Source of the DNA: JAQBVV01 sp965249205
GTDB lineage: Bacteria; Acidobacteriota; Vicinamibacteria; Vicinamibacterales; UBA2999
Reading direction: 5' to 3'
Assembly (NCBI GenBank): GCA_965249205.1
Contig: CBDFLL010000006.1
Location: forward strand, 1,426,001 to 1,490,000
Length of the DNA: 64,000 nt
Positions 42,606 to 50,612 of the stretch are shown here, piece after piece (the stretch's first letter is position 1; each line of letters begins with the position of its first letter). The translations under genes were made by a program, and so were the position numbers. The notes below the pieces were generated by a model. The model was not told where the DNA came from. It made no database searches and saw only the letters and a program-made list of their open reading frames with translations.

Positions 42606-44221
42606 CGAGTCGCCTCCTCACCGGCGACTGCCGCGCCGTGCTCGCCACGCTCGAGTCCGCCAGCATCGACGCCTGCGCAACAGATCCACCCTACGGCATC
42701 GGGTTTCTGGGGCGTGAGTGGGACGTCTTCGAGCCGAGTGAGGTGGCCAAGCGATCAAAGCCCCGCAACTTCACGGACCCGTTTCTCTCTAACAATCCAA
42801 ACCTTCAGGGTCGATCTGGGTGGCAGGGGCATGCCCCAGTTGAATACGACCGCTCCGCCGCCGCGTCGCGCAAATTCCAAGCTTGGACACAGCAATGGGC
42901 CGAGGCCGTCTTGCGCGTCCTGAAACCCGGCGCGCATGCGGTCGTGTGCGCGTCGCCGCGCATGGCCCATCGAGTGACGTGCGGTCTCGAAGACGCCGGA
43001 TTCGAGATTCGCGAGTCGGTACTCTGGCTGTACGGCTCGGGCTTCCCGAAGTCGATTAACGTGGGGAAGCAGCTCGACCGACGTCCTGGAGCCTCGCAGC
43101 ATGCGGAGTTCGCCGCGCACTTAAAGGCACGTCGAGAAGCGCTCGGGTTGTCGACCAGCGATGTGGCAGAACGAATTGTTGGCACTCGGTCAGGGGCTTG
43201 CTGGAATTGGGAGCATCATCAATTCCCTGAGTCTATATGGTGGCCGGCATTGCGTGATCTGCTGGAGTTAGACGAGCACTGGGGCATCGTGTTAGAGGAA
43301 ACCGACCGTAAGGTTGCTGGCACACAGCAGCGCACGTCGGGGTTTGCTCCAGGTCAAGGCTCGTATCCTAAAGTCTCACGTGACATCACGACGCCCGCGA
43401 CCGATCTGGCCCACCAATGGGACGGTTGGGGAACCGCGCTCAAGCCCGCCTACGAGCCCGTCATTCTTGCCCGCAAGCCGCTGGGCGGCCGCACGGTGGC
43501 GCAGTGCGTCGCCGAGTTCGGTACCGGCGCACTCAACATCGATGGGTGCCGGCTTGAGGGGGCCAAGCCAGGCGGCCTCGGCCGCTGGCCGCCGAACGTC
43601 GCCATGGACGAGGCGGCGGCGGCGACGCTGGATGCCGAAGTAGGTGAACGCAGCGGGACGGTTGGCGCACCACGCCGACGTGGTCCTGGCGGACAGGGAT
43701 GGGGATTTCTAGGACATGAAGCCACGGTGGGTCGGACAACCGATGTCGGCGGGCCCTCCCGCTTCTTCTACTGCCCGAAGGCGTCGCGCGAGGAGCGCGA
43801 GCGCGGCTGCGAGGATCTGCCGCGCAAGACGGCCGGCGAGGCCACTGACCGCCAAGACGGGAGTGCTGGCCTCAACAGTCCACGCGCAGGAGCGAGTCGG
43901 ACGCAGGGCGCTCGCAACCACCATCCGACGGTGAAGCCCGTGGCGCTGATGCGCTGGCTCGTGCGCCTCGTCACGCCGCCCGGTGGCCTCGTGCTCGACC
44001 CCTTTGCCGGCTCGGGCACGACCGGGATCGCCTGCGTCCATGAGCAGATGCGTTTCCTCGGCATGGAGCGCGAGGCCGAGTACGTCCGGATCGCCGAGGC
44101 GCGGATCGGGGCGGCCGTGGTGCAGTTCCAGACCGGCGGACCGCTCTTCGCGGCGCTCGACACGCCCGACACGCCCGGTGCACTCAGCCTCGTCCCAGCG
44201 GAGCCCACGCCATGCGCGTGA
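42602..44221 (+). CDS. DNA methyltransferase with inserted helix-turn-helix domain
   Basis: 539 residues. Catalytic DPPYGIGFLG (DPPY 28-31) is near the N-terminus and the AdoMet motif LDPFAGSGTTGIA is near the C-terminus (beta-class order), separated by VLRVLKPGAHAVVCASPR and HHPTVKPVALMRWLVR. Between them, around residues 165-225, sits an XRE-like segment: EFAAHLKARREALGLSTSDV, AERIVGTRSGACWNWE. This insert may give DNA binding or autoregulation. ATGA coupling with the preceding methyltransferase. Confidence 0.88.
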   Translation: MTSRLLTGDCRAVLATLESASIDACATDPPYGIGFLGREWDVFEPSEVAKRSKPRNFTDPFLSNNPNLQGRSGWQGHAPVEYDRSAAASRKFQAWTQQWAEAVLRVLKPGAHAVVCASPRMAHRVTCGLEDAGFEIRESVLWLYGSGFPKSINVGKQLDRRPGASQHAEFAAHLKARREALGLSTSDVAERIVGTRSGACWNWEHHQFPESIWWPALRDLLELDEHWGIVLEETDRKVAGTQQRTSGFAPGQGSYPKVSRDITTPATDLAHQWDGWGTALKPAYEPVILARKPLGGRTVAQCVAEFGTGALNIDGCRLEGAKPGGLGRWPPNVAMDEAAAATLDAEVGERSGTVGAPRRRGPGGQGWGFLGHEATVGRTTDVGGPSRFFYCPKASREERERGCEDLPRKTAGEATDRQDGSAGLNSPRAGASRTQGARNHHPTVKPVALMRWLVRLVTPPGGLVLDPFAGSGTTGIACVHEQMRFLGMEREAEYVRIAEARIGAAVVQFQTGGPLFAALDTPDTPGALSLVPAEPTPCA

Positions 44222-44433
44222 CCCCGGCCAGCCACCGCCCCGAGGCCCTGCTGTACGGGACGCCCGTCACGCCGCCGGCCAGCACGGACAGCTGGTGGGT
44301 CGGGCACCCACGAGAAGGCTTCATGGCCGAGGCCCAGGCGCGGTCGGCATCGATGTCCGCGCGGGACCGGGGGCCAGGGCGGCGCCCTGGCAGTCAGCGT
44401 GCCCCGGATACTCGCCTGGAGGTCGCGTGCTGA
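44212..44433 (+). CDS. Small phage protein, unknown
   Basis: 73 residues, overlapping the methyltransferase 3' end by 10 nt. It contains a WWVGHPREGFMAEAQAR stretch and an Arg/Ser-rich tail. No family recognised. Confidence 0.45.
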   Translation: MRVTPASHRPEALLYGTPVTPPASTDSWWVGHPREGFMAEAQARSASMSARDRGPGRRPGSQRAPDTRLEVAC

Positions 44434-44534
44434 CGTCGCGCGGGCGGGTGCTCGCGTGTGTCGTGGGCCTCGTGTATGTCGTCGGCCTCTGGAGCATGGC
44501 GCTCACGCTGGCCTGGCTGGCGCTGGGGTGGTAG
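44427..44534 (+). CDS. 35-residue single-pass membrane peptide
   Basis: GTG at 44427 overlaps the preceding frame by 7 nt. Sequence VLACVVGLVYVVGLWSMALT is a membrane helix; short basic N-terminus. Holin-like or regulatory small peptide possible. Confidence 0.45.
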   Translation: MLTSRGRVLACVVGLVYVVGLWSMALTLAWLALGW

Positions 44535-44570
44535 GCACCGTGCGCGGGGTGATGCGTGTCCGGTGAGCCG

Positions 44571-44759
44571 ATGACGCGCATCGACGCGATTCTCGACGGC
44601 ATCCGCCGCGAGCTCCTGAAGCGACCGCAGGCCCTGGAGGGCGGCATGTCGGCGCTGCTGCTGACGTGCTACTTCGAGGGGGATACCTGGACGCCGAGAC
44701 ACGTCGTCGTGCGGCCCGAGTTCAACACGCCGCCTCGGCGGCGTGCGCGCAGGATGTAG
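44571..44759 (+). CDS. Small phage protein at the end of the early operon
   Basis: 62 residues from ATG at 44571 (MTRIDAILDGIRRELLKRPQ), with a C-terminal VVVRPEFNTPPRRRARRM. Its TAG stop lies inside the first bases of the left direct repeat. Unknown function. Confidence 0.5.
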   Translation: MTRIDAILDGIRRELLKRPQALEGGMSALLLTCYFEGDTWTPRHVVVRPEFNTPPRRRARRM

Positions 44760-44835
44760 CGAAGCCGCTGATTCACCCATCAGCCGGGCTGACGCCGCTG
44801 TGCCGCGTCTTGGTCCCCTTAGATGGCTCGCGCGT
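44756..44835 (+). repeat. Left copy of ~80-bp imperfect direct repeat
   Basis: 80 bp from GTAGCGAAGCCGCTGATT to GGCTCGCGCGT. It matches 48766-48843 with four substitutions, one 3-bp and one 1-bp indel. The two copies bracket the methyltransferase/nuclease cassette. Confidence 0.85.
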
Positions 44836-45155
44836 AGGATGAGCGCCGCGCCAGCATCGAGCGTCAGACCGCGTGGCTCAACGCGCAGGGGTGGTGGTTC
44901 GCGGGCGGCGTCGTGACGTTGTCCGGCACTCCACGAAAGCGCCGAAGCGGTAGCCAAGCCGAACCCGAAAAGCAACGAATCGCAGCCGGTCACAGTCCAT
45001 TCCCGCCGGATTGGATGTCTTCATCTCGCTGACAAGCCACGTCGGGCCGGTCCCGCACCGTGCCGCGCTCAGGGCTGAGTCCCCAGCGTGTCGCACAGGG
45101 TCGCCCCCACCCGCTCTCGCCGCGCTCCATCGGTGAGTTGGACGCGGGCGGCTAG
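44836..45155. other. 320-bp interval between left repeat and nuclease gene
   Basis: No convincing gene in either direction. It begins inside the cassette, downstream of the nuclease stop. Confidence 0.5.
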
Positions 45156-46187
45156 CTAGCGTGAACGGAACTGCTTCAGCCGAGTATATTCGACGAGCTG
45201 CTTCATATTTTGCAGAGTGAACACCTTGCCCCGAGTCGAAAGCAGCAGCTTTTTCATGTCCTCGCGCCGCACGCCGAATCCTCGTCCGGCAATACAGGCG
45301 ATCACCTCGAACTTCGGCTGGTCCGATGGCCGGCCTTCCATACTGAGCGAGCCGAGGTGCTGAACGCGCGTCACCTTATCGCGCGCCGTGCCGTCGTCCT
45401 CGGTGAGCTTCGCTTCGATGACGACTTGTGGGTTGAACTCGTTCGGGATCACGAAATCGGGCGCCTGGTCGAAGTCGGGCAGACGCTCTGCCCGCCTGGT
45501 CTTGCGAAAGCTGATGCCCCCGCGGGACAGAACGTCCTCAATGGCGTTCTCGACGATGTTACCGATGAGTTCGCTGATGGAATCCCGATGGCCGGCAAAC
45601 GGACGGCCCAGAAAGCGCTCGTAAAGCAAGATAGAGTAGGGAACACCCAATTCCGCTGATGATCGAACGCTGACTAGGCCAGCCATGGTGTCAGCCTTGT
45701 CGAGCCTGTGGAGGGTGCCGGGGGAGCCTCCGGGGATACCGGATTCGAGGGCATGACACGCGGCGGCGATCAGCGCGCGTATGCGCCGTTCCGTCACGCC
45801 TCCCGTTTTCGGCAAAGCTGCCTCGGGCTTCATACGGATGTTTCGGTCGAGTGTGCGCGCAGCGCCTTGGGTCACCTCGACGCCGGTGTGCCGGCTGGCG
45901 TAGTAGGCCCACTCCGGCGGCGTGAACCCCAGCATGCAGCGAAGGACGATCAGGGCAATCGGCGTCTCGAAGACGATCGGCGCAACCGTGTCCGGCGTGA
46001 CATGCTGAAAACTCTCTGTGGCACGTTTCAAGGCTTCATACGCGTGCTCGAATACCGGGAACTCCACGAATCCGTCGCCTTTGGGCATGACTAGAAACTC
46101 GGACTCGAGGCACCCGAACACAGCATCGACGTGAGCGTCGAGATCGGACCGGACCTCATCGAACTCGACTTCAAAAGGAAATGGCAC
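45156..46187 (-). CDS. Putative restriction endonuclease, PD-(D/E)XK fold
   Basis: 343 residues. The C-terminal half has the nuclease core: E213 in GNIVENAIEDVL, D244 in QAPDFVIPNEFN and E258-A-K260 in QVVIEAKLTEDD, which is the PD-(D/E)XK order. The N-terminal half is helical and unassigned (ESFQHVTPDTVAP, LRCMLGFTPPEWAYYASRH). It overlaps the methyltransferase gene by 17 nt on the minus strand, opposite to the surrounding phage genes. The pairing predicts a restriction-modification system; sequence specificity is unknown. Not recognised as a named enzyme. Confidence 0.72.
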   Translation of the reverse strand: MPFPFEVEFDEVRSDLDAHVDAVFGCLESEFLVMPKGDGFVEFPVFEHAYEALKRATESFQHVTPDTVAPIVFETPIALIVLRCMLGFTPPEWAYYASRHTGVEVTQGAARTLDRNIRMKPEAALPKTGGVTERRIRALIAAACHALESGIPGGSPGTLHRLDKADTMAGLVSVRSSAELGVPYSILLYERFLGRPFAGHRDSISELIGNIVENAIEDVLSRGGISFRKTRRAERLPDFDQAPDFVIPNEFNPQVVIEAKLTEDDGTARDKVTRVQHLGSLSMEGRPSDQPKFEVIACIAGRGFGVRREDMKKLLLSTRGKVFTLQNMKQLVEYTRLKQFRSR

Positions 46188-48348
46188 CAGGCGCCTCCAT
46201 TTCAGGTTCGGTCAATGGCAAGTCTGCCGCCGATGCTGGGAGCGATGCCCGTCGTGCTAGCTGATCGACGTCTCCGTAACCGGTCACCCTATCGCGGAAG
46301 GCCGCGATCTTGCCCGCCGTGGAGCGAGCACGGTCCCAAACACTGCGGAGTTCCCAGACCGCCATTCGAGTCAGGTGACCAAAAACGATGCATCGCGTGT
46401 CGCCGTGAGTAGGCGTTCTGCCGGTGGTCGCCAGGTGCGCCAAGTCCTCGCCGACGATCTCGACAAGCTTCTCGGGCGATTTGAACAGCCAGTTCTGCGG
46501 CGTCTCGCCGGACGCCCGGCACACGAACACGGTGTCGACGATCGACGACGCCGTGCCGTGAATGTGGATCGAGCCACCCATCTCGGCGGGGCATGGTAGA
46601 GACGCCGAGCAGACGAGACCGGCGTCCAGGATCGCAACGCCGACGGCACAATAGGCGTCGAGTTTGTTGTGATGGTAGGTGAACACCAACGGCGCCCCCG
46701 GTTTCAAGGCATCAGCCATGCGCGTAAAAACCTTGGATAGCCCTCCGGTGAAATGTTCCAGGCCGCGATCCTGCGTGACGTTGCCCGTCAGCTCGTCCGG
46801 CGATCGCGTTGACGGGCGGTCGAACCCCTCGGCCTGGTTCCCGACAAGACGCCGCAGCCAGACATAGCAGAAATCCATTAACTCGGCGTATTGCACGTTG
46901 CCGAAATAGGGCGGGTCCGTGAACACGGCATCGAGGCTGGCTGGAGCAAGTGCGCTTTCGGTCGCGCTCCTGCATCTGATGGAGACGCTCCGGCCGCCAC
47001 CGCCCCGCTTCTCGCCGATCCATTCACCTTCGATCGGCACGCGGGCGTTGCGCGAGCCGATGCGGCGGACCTCGAATGGCGCCTCGCAATAGCGCTTCGC
47101 CTTGACGTACTTGTCCACGATGTTCGACCAGCCGCCCGAGCCGACATTAGATCGGGCGCCGTTAACTATGCCCATAAAGTTGGATTCGCACTGCACCAGC
47201 CCGACCGGAAAGCCGTGCATGGAGAAGATGTCCAGGGACTTAAGCGCCATCGTGTCGTAGCGGCACAACATGTTCTGATAGCGCAGTAGGTCGGAAAGAT
47301 TCGTCGCGAGCGCATGGCGCATGCGCTGGTCTTCCGTGTCCGCAATGAGCCGGCAGCTCAGTTCCAGGCCGAGGAGTTGGCGCGGGTTGAACATGTCTCG
47401 GTAGCGGATATAGCCCCAGCGATGTAATCGGTCGGTTTCATCGCCTGGCGGGATATGCTGGTCGGGCACAAAGCGGGACGAGAGTTGTTCCCATCGTCTG
47501 GTCGCTTCGGCCACGCGCGCTAGGTCCTCCGCGTCGGGCTTCTTGAAGAAACGGCCCTTGTGCGCTGTCTTGCGTGCCGGGTTGTAGTACTCGATGGCGA
47601 AAAGACGGTGCGTGGGCGGTCGCTTGGCTTCACCGGGATAGGCGTTGGAGTGCCTACAGTGCGGGCACTCGCAACACCCCTGCCGCGCGGGCCCGGCTTC
47701 GTGAAGCGCGCTTCCGCATGTGGCACAACTCCTCGGGTTCTTGCGATCTTCGACTTCGTTGAGGTCGCCGCACATCGGGCAGACGAGGATGTTCCTCGGG
47801 TGCCGCCGGTCCTGGGCGAGAAGGTAGCCAGGAAACAGATCGAAAGGCGTCCCGCAGGCTTCGCAATTGAGCACCTTGACCCACAGAAAGGACTTCACGG
47901 GGACGCTTAGATCGCCGTAAAGCGGACAGGATGTCCGGTAATATCGGTCGATCTCGGCACGGAGCGCAGCGGTGAGATCGTAGGCGGCCCGTTCGTAGGC
48001 CGCGATGTCGAGGTACTCAATTTCCTCTCGGACGATCCACGCCGACATCGGGTTGATGTCAAAGCCTTCCACGTCGCATCCAACGCGGTTTGCCTCGATC
48101 AGCGGCGTTCCGCCGCCGATGAATGGGTCGGCGATCCGGAGTCCCGGGAAGTCGTTCAGTCGAAAAAACATGTCCTCCAGTCGACCCTCGCCGAATTCCG
48201 CGAGGATCAAACCGCGAAACAAGGTCCCCGGCCGGCGGGCGAACCATTTGTGAACGCCGATGATCGGGCGGTAGTTCTGCTGGATCTGCTTTTCCCGAAG
48301 TGCCATCGCGGCAACCAGGGAAACATCAAAGCGCCGCTCAATGCTCAC
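46171..48348 (-). CDS. Large DNA methyltransferase with zinc ribbons (DUF1156-like N-terminus)
   Basis: 725 residues from a GTG at 48348. The N-terminal LREKQIQQNYRPIIGVHKWFARRPG resembles DUF1156-type methyltransferases. AdoMet motif ADPFIGGGTPLIEANRVGC is at 73-91, four CxxC pairs (C162/165, C190/193, C208/211, C228/231) suggest zinc ribbons, and the catalytic DPPY is at 478-481 (FTDPPYFGNVQYAEL). That order and DPPY point to N6-adenine methylation. It overlaps the nuclease gene at its 3' end, so both should be co-expressed. Related proteins occur in several multi-gene defence systems, but the partner here is different. Confidence 0.8.
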   Translation of the reverse strand: MSIERRFDVSLVAAMALREKQIQQNYRPIIGVHKWFARRPGTLFRGLILAEFGEGRLEDMFFRLNDFPGLRIADPFIGGGTPLIEANRVGCDVEGFDINPMSAWIVREEIEYLDIAAYERAAYDLTAALRAEIDRYYRTSCPLYGDLSVPVKSFLWVKVLNCEACGTPFDLFPGYLLAQDRRHPRNILVCPMCGDLNEVEDRKNPRSCATCGSALHEAGPARQGCCECPHCRHSNAYPGEAKRPPTHRLFAIEYYNPARKTAHKGRFFKKPDAEDLARVAEATRRWEQLSSRFVPDQHIPPGDETDRLHRWGYIRYRDMFNPRQLLGLELSCRLIADTEDQRMRHALATNLSDLLRYQNMLCRYDTMALKSLDIFSMHGFPVGLVQCESNFMGIVNGARSNVGSGGWSNIVDKYVKAKRYCEAPFEVRRIGSRNARVPIEGEWIGEKRGGGGRSVSIRCRSATESALAPASLDAVFTDPPYFGNVQYAELMDFCYVWLRRLVGNQAEGFDRPSTRSPDELTGNVTQDRGLEHFTGGLSKVFTRMADALKPGAPLVFTYHHNKLDAYCAVGVAILDAGLVCSASLPCPAEMGGSIHIHGTASSIVDTVFVCRASGETPQNWLFKSPEKLVEIVGEDLAHLATTGRTPTHGDTRCIVFGHLTRMAVWELRSVWDRARSTAGKIAAFRDRVTGYGDVDQLARRASLPASAADLPLTEPEMEAPGAISF

Positions 48349-48396
48349 AGGTGCGCCTCCCTACTGATCTTCGACACTAAGGTTTAGCACCCAACT

Positions 48397-48504
48397 CATG
48401 CAGAAGAGCTCCTGACCCAACGCGGCATCACGGTGTCCTACGAAACGATCCGGCCGTGGTATCTCACGTTCCGGTTCGGTATACGCTCGCCGGCTCAAGC
48501 CGGG
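48397..48504 (+). pseudogene. IS6-type transposase remnant
   Basis: Reading HAEELLTQRGITVSYETIRP, WYLTFRFGIRSPAQAG (36 codons) resembles the N-terminal region of IS6/IS240-type transposases (typical: ELLAERGI.VSYETIRRWC.KFG). No catalytic DDE residues, no neighbouring frame. A decayed insertion in the cassette flank. Confidence 0.6.
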
Positions 48505-48702
48505 ATTTCCATTTTGGCCGTCCCGGTCGGCACCGTTATACACCTTCCGCGTGGGCCGGATGTGTTCGTGGCCCCTCAAGCCCGGCGTCCGACGTAACGC
48601 GCGGATCCCTGAAACGCGACCTTCAGAACTTGAGCGCAGGAGGACGCCGGAGGTAGACTAGACAGCACAACTACATACGTGTTCGCGCCGGCCGAAGTGG
48701 AG

Positions 48703-48743
48703 AAGCCCGGCATCCTGCCTGACCGCAGGGTGCCGGGCTTTTG
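48703..48743 (+). terminator. Strong rho-independent terminator
   Basis: GCCCGGCATCCTGC (48705-48718) pairs with GCAGGGTGCCGGGC (48725-48738), followed by TTTT. It faces plus-strand transcription within the cassette, before the right repeat, and could originally have closed the early operon. Confidence 0.8.
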
Positions 48744-48765
48744 TCATTTCTGGGCGCGACACGAG

Positions 48766-48843
48766 GTAGCGAGGCCGCTGATCCACCCATCGGCCAGGCT
48801 GACGCTGTGCCGCGTCTTGGTCCCCTTGAGATGGCTCGCGCGT
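48766..48843 (+). repeat. Right copy of ~80-bp imperfect direct repeat
   Basis: 78 bp from GTAGCGAGGCCGCTGATC to GGCTCGCGCGT, matching 44756-44835. The sequence just beyond differs from the left copy's flank, so the duplicated unit is about this long. Confidence 0.85.
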
Positions 48844-48913
48844 TAGTCAAGCGCATTTCCGCGTCTGAAGTCCATACGAAACGCTGCGTATAACATATTG
48901 GGGTGTTATCTCC

Positions 48914-49561
48914 ATGGTAAACGGAGACGATAGTCCCAAAGAGCAGGGTCGAGCTGGACGATACGTCCGGCAGTCCACTGGCTACCGAGCCTTCGTTCCT
49001 GCCGATCTGCCTCCGAATCCAAAGATTCGAATCGAAGGCGAGCTGCAGCGACGTCTCTCTGATGCCGACCGCGCGCTGGGCGTGCTCGACGGATCGGTCC
49101 AGACACTGCCGAACACTGACCTGTTCGTCTACATGTACGTCCGGAAGGAAGCCGTGCTGTCGAGCCAGATCGAGGGCACGCAGAGTTCCCTCCAGGATCT
49201 GCTGGCCGCCGAAGCGCACGTAGGCGCCGCGGTTCCGCGCGACGTGGCCGAGGTCGTCAACTACGTCGCGGCCATGCATCACGGCCTCGACCGGCTGGCC
49301 GAGCTGCCAACGTCGATGCGCCTGATCCGGGAGATCCACGCGCGCCTGCTGCAGGGCGTTCGCGGCGCCCGACTCACGCCGGGCGAGCTGCGCAGCAGCC
49401 AGAACTGGATTGGCCCCGTTGGGGCAACGCTCGCGGACGCCACGTTCGTGCCTCCGCCAGCCGAGGCGGTTCCGGCAGCCCTCGGCAACCTCGAGCGCTT
49501 TCTCCATCAGGCCGACGACTTGCCGCTGCTGGTGAAGGTCGGGCTTTCGTGTCGCTCATGA
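48914..49561 (+). pseudogene. Truncated Fic/DOC protein gene (N-terminal part only)
   Basis: The first about 211 residues have the Fic N-terminal region: SSQIEGTQSSLQDLLAAEAH, IHARLLQGVRGARLTPGELR and LERFLHQADDLPLLVKVG. The catalytic motif HPFxxGNGR is absent: after VKVG the frame reads GLSCRS and stops. The same DNA in another frame reads AFVSLMKRGIVGTFH, so a foreign transposase piece is joined here. It has an ATG at 48914 and an inverted repeat ATAACA/TGTTAT just upstream. Confidence 0.75.
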
Positions 49562-49587
49562 AGCGCGGCATCGTCGGCACGTTCCAT
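49543..49587 (+). pseudogene. IS1595-type transposase remnant
   Basis: AFVSLMKRGIVGTFH (15 codons) resembles the C-terminal motif of IS1595-family transposases (typical: SLLKRG.YGTFHHVS). A one-base insertion (CATCCATGTC) follows. It marks the break point of the fic gene. Confidence 0.5.
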
Positions 49588-49588
49588 C

Positions 49589-49693
49589 CATGTCGGCAAG
49601 GGGCATCGGGCCAAGGCAGGCACGTACGCCTACGAGGCGGCTCCAGTGCTGAAAGAGGGCCAGCGGGCGAAGAAGAGGGCGGGGAAGAAGTAG
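49589..49693 (+). pseudogene. Gene-tail scar 1 (GKGHRAK...VLKEG)
   Basis: 35 codons read HVGKGHRAKAGTYAYEAAPV LKEGQRAKKRAGKK and stop. It has no start and no own upstream region. It matches scar 2 at 50140-50250 (GKDHIAK...AGVQYEYEKASVLKEG). The source gene is not in the window. Confidence 0.6.
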
Positions 49694-49731
49694 ACTGCGG
49701 CTTACGGCAACAAGACAAGATGCAGGGGCAC

Positions 49732-50133
49732 ATGAGAACACTCACCATTTCTCTCGTCGTTGTTGTGCTGTTGGCGATAGGTGTGACGTACGGTCAGACC
49801 GGCGGCGGTGCTGGGTTGCAGGGTGGTATCCTGTTCGCGCCTAACTCCGCCCGCACAGTGACTGCCACGCGAAGCGGTGTGCTGTTGGCCTCCCTCCAGA
49901 TTCCCCAGGGCACTCTCTTGATCGCCTCCTACGACGAACAGAATCCCACCTCGTTCACCGCTGGGCGCTGGGAGTTCCACGGCGATTTTGCGCTGTACGC
50001 GGCACCGGCTGGGGACAACACGTTCCCGCGAGCCCCTCTCCGGAACATCGATCAAGTTCGGAGCGCGGCACCGCTTGTCTTGTCGATGCGGGACGTGGAC
50101 GTGCTTATATCTAACGTCGATCCTTCAAACTAG
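49732..50133 (+). CDS. Exported protein of unknown function
   Basis: ATG at 49732 follows AGGGGCAC and gives 133 residues. The N-terminal TISLVVVVLLAIGVTYGQTG is a signal peptide or anchor. The mature part (SGVLLASLQIPQGTLLIASY, GRWEFHGDFALYAAPAGDN) is beta-rich. It lies between two gene-tail scars. No family recognised. Confidence 0.6.
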   Translation: MRTLTISLVVVVLLAIGVTYGQTGGGAGLQGGILFAPNSARTVTATRSGVLLASLQIPQGTLLIASYDEQNPTSFTAGRWEFHGDFALYAAPAGDNTFPRAPLRNIDQVRSAAPLVLSMRDVDVLISNVDPSN

Positions 50134-50139
50134 GCAGGG

Positions 50140-50250
50140 AAAGACCACATCGCAAAGCGGAAGTCGAAGGCTGCTGGCGTGCAGTACGAGTACGAGAAGG
50201 CTTCCGTACTGAAGGAAGGGCGGCGGGGCGGGAAGGTGAAGAAGCGGTGA
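50140..50250 (+). pseudogene. Gene-tail scar 2 (VLKEG type)
   Basis: 37 codons (KDHIAKRKSKAAGVQYEYEK, ASVLKEGRRGGKVKKR, stop), homologous to scar 1. It directly follows the exported-protein gene and precedes the retropepsin fragment. Confidence 0.6.
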
Positions 50251-50374
50251 ACGGGCTAGAGGCTGCGCCACAAGAGAGACAGCAAGATCAGTGCGGCGAG
50301 AATCAGGCCGTGTCTTACCTTGCGTCTCTCAATGGCGCGGAGATTCTGACTGAATTCGAGTAGCGTCAACCTGC

Positions 50375-50611
50375 TTGAATTGTAACCGAAGCCAAGTAGC
50401 TCGGAAATGCCAGGGAGTTGGGTTTGCCAAAGGCACAATTACCCAAATACACGTGCCGTCGCTCAATTACACGATCTACGGGCAGTTCTGCGGCGTGCAT
50501 CTCGTCGCCGGAGGACAGGAGCATAAAGCGCTCCTGGGGCGCACCTTCCTGCGTGCCTTCAGGATGGCGTACGACGGACGCACCGGATCGGTGGTGATAC
50601 TGTCCGAGTAG
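50375..50611 (+). pseudogene. C-terminal half of a retropepsin-like protease
   Basis: ITQIHVPSLNYTIYGQFCGV and ALLGRTFLRAFRMAYDGRTG (78 residues) match the second half of clan AA proteases, compare LIGRDVLQHFTMTYDGRAGH in the intact gene at 23429-23995. The catalytic DTG half is missing and was not found in another frame. A remnant. Confidence 0.65.
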
Positions 50612-50612
50612 C

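Noticed and set aside
48671..49507. Minus-strand 278-residue frame opposite fic
   Set aside because: It is antisense to the clearly conserved Fic N-terminal region and shows no family features.
50256..50438. Minus-strand 60-residue frame with a membrane-like end
   Set aside because: No ribosome site or homology, and it overlaps the retropepsin remnant; possible but unsupported.
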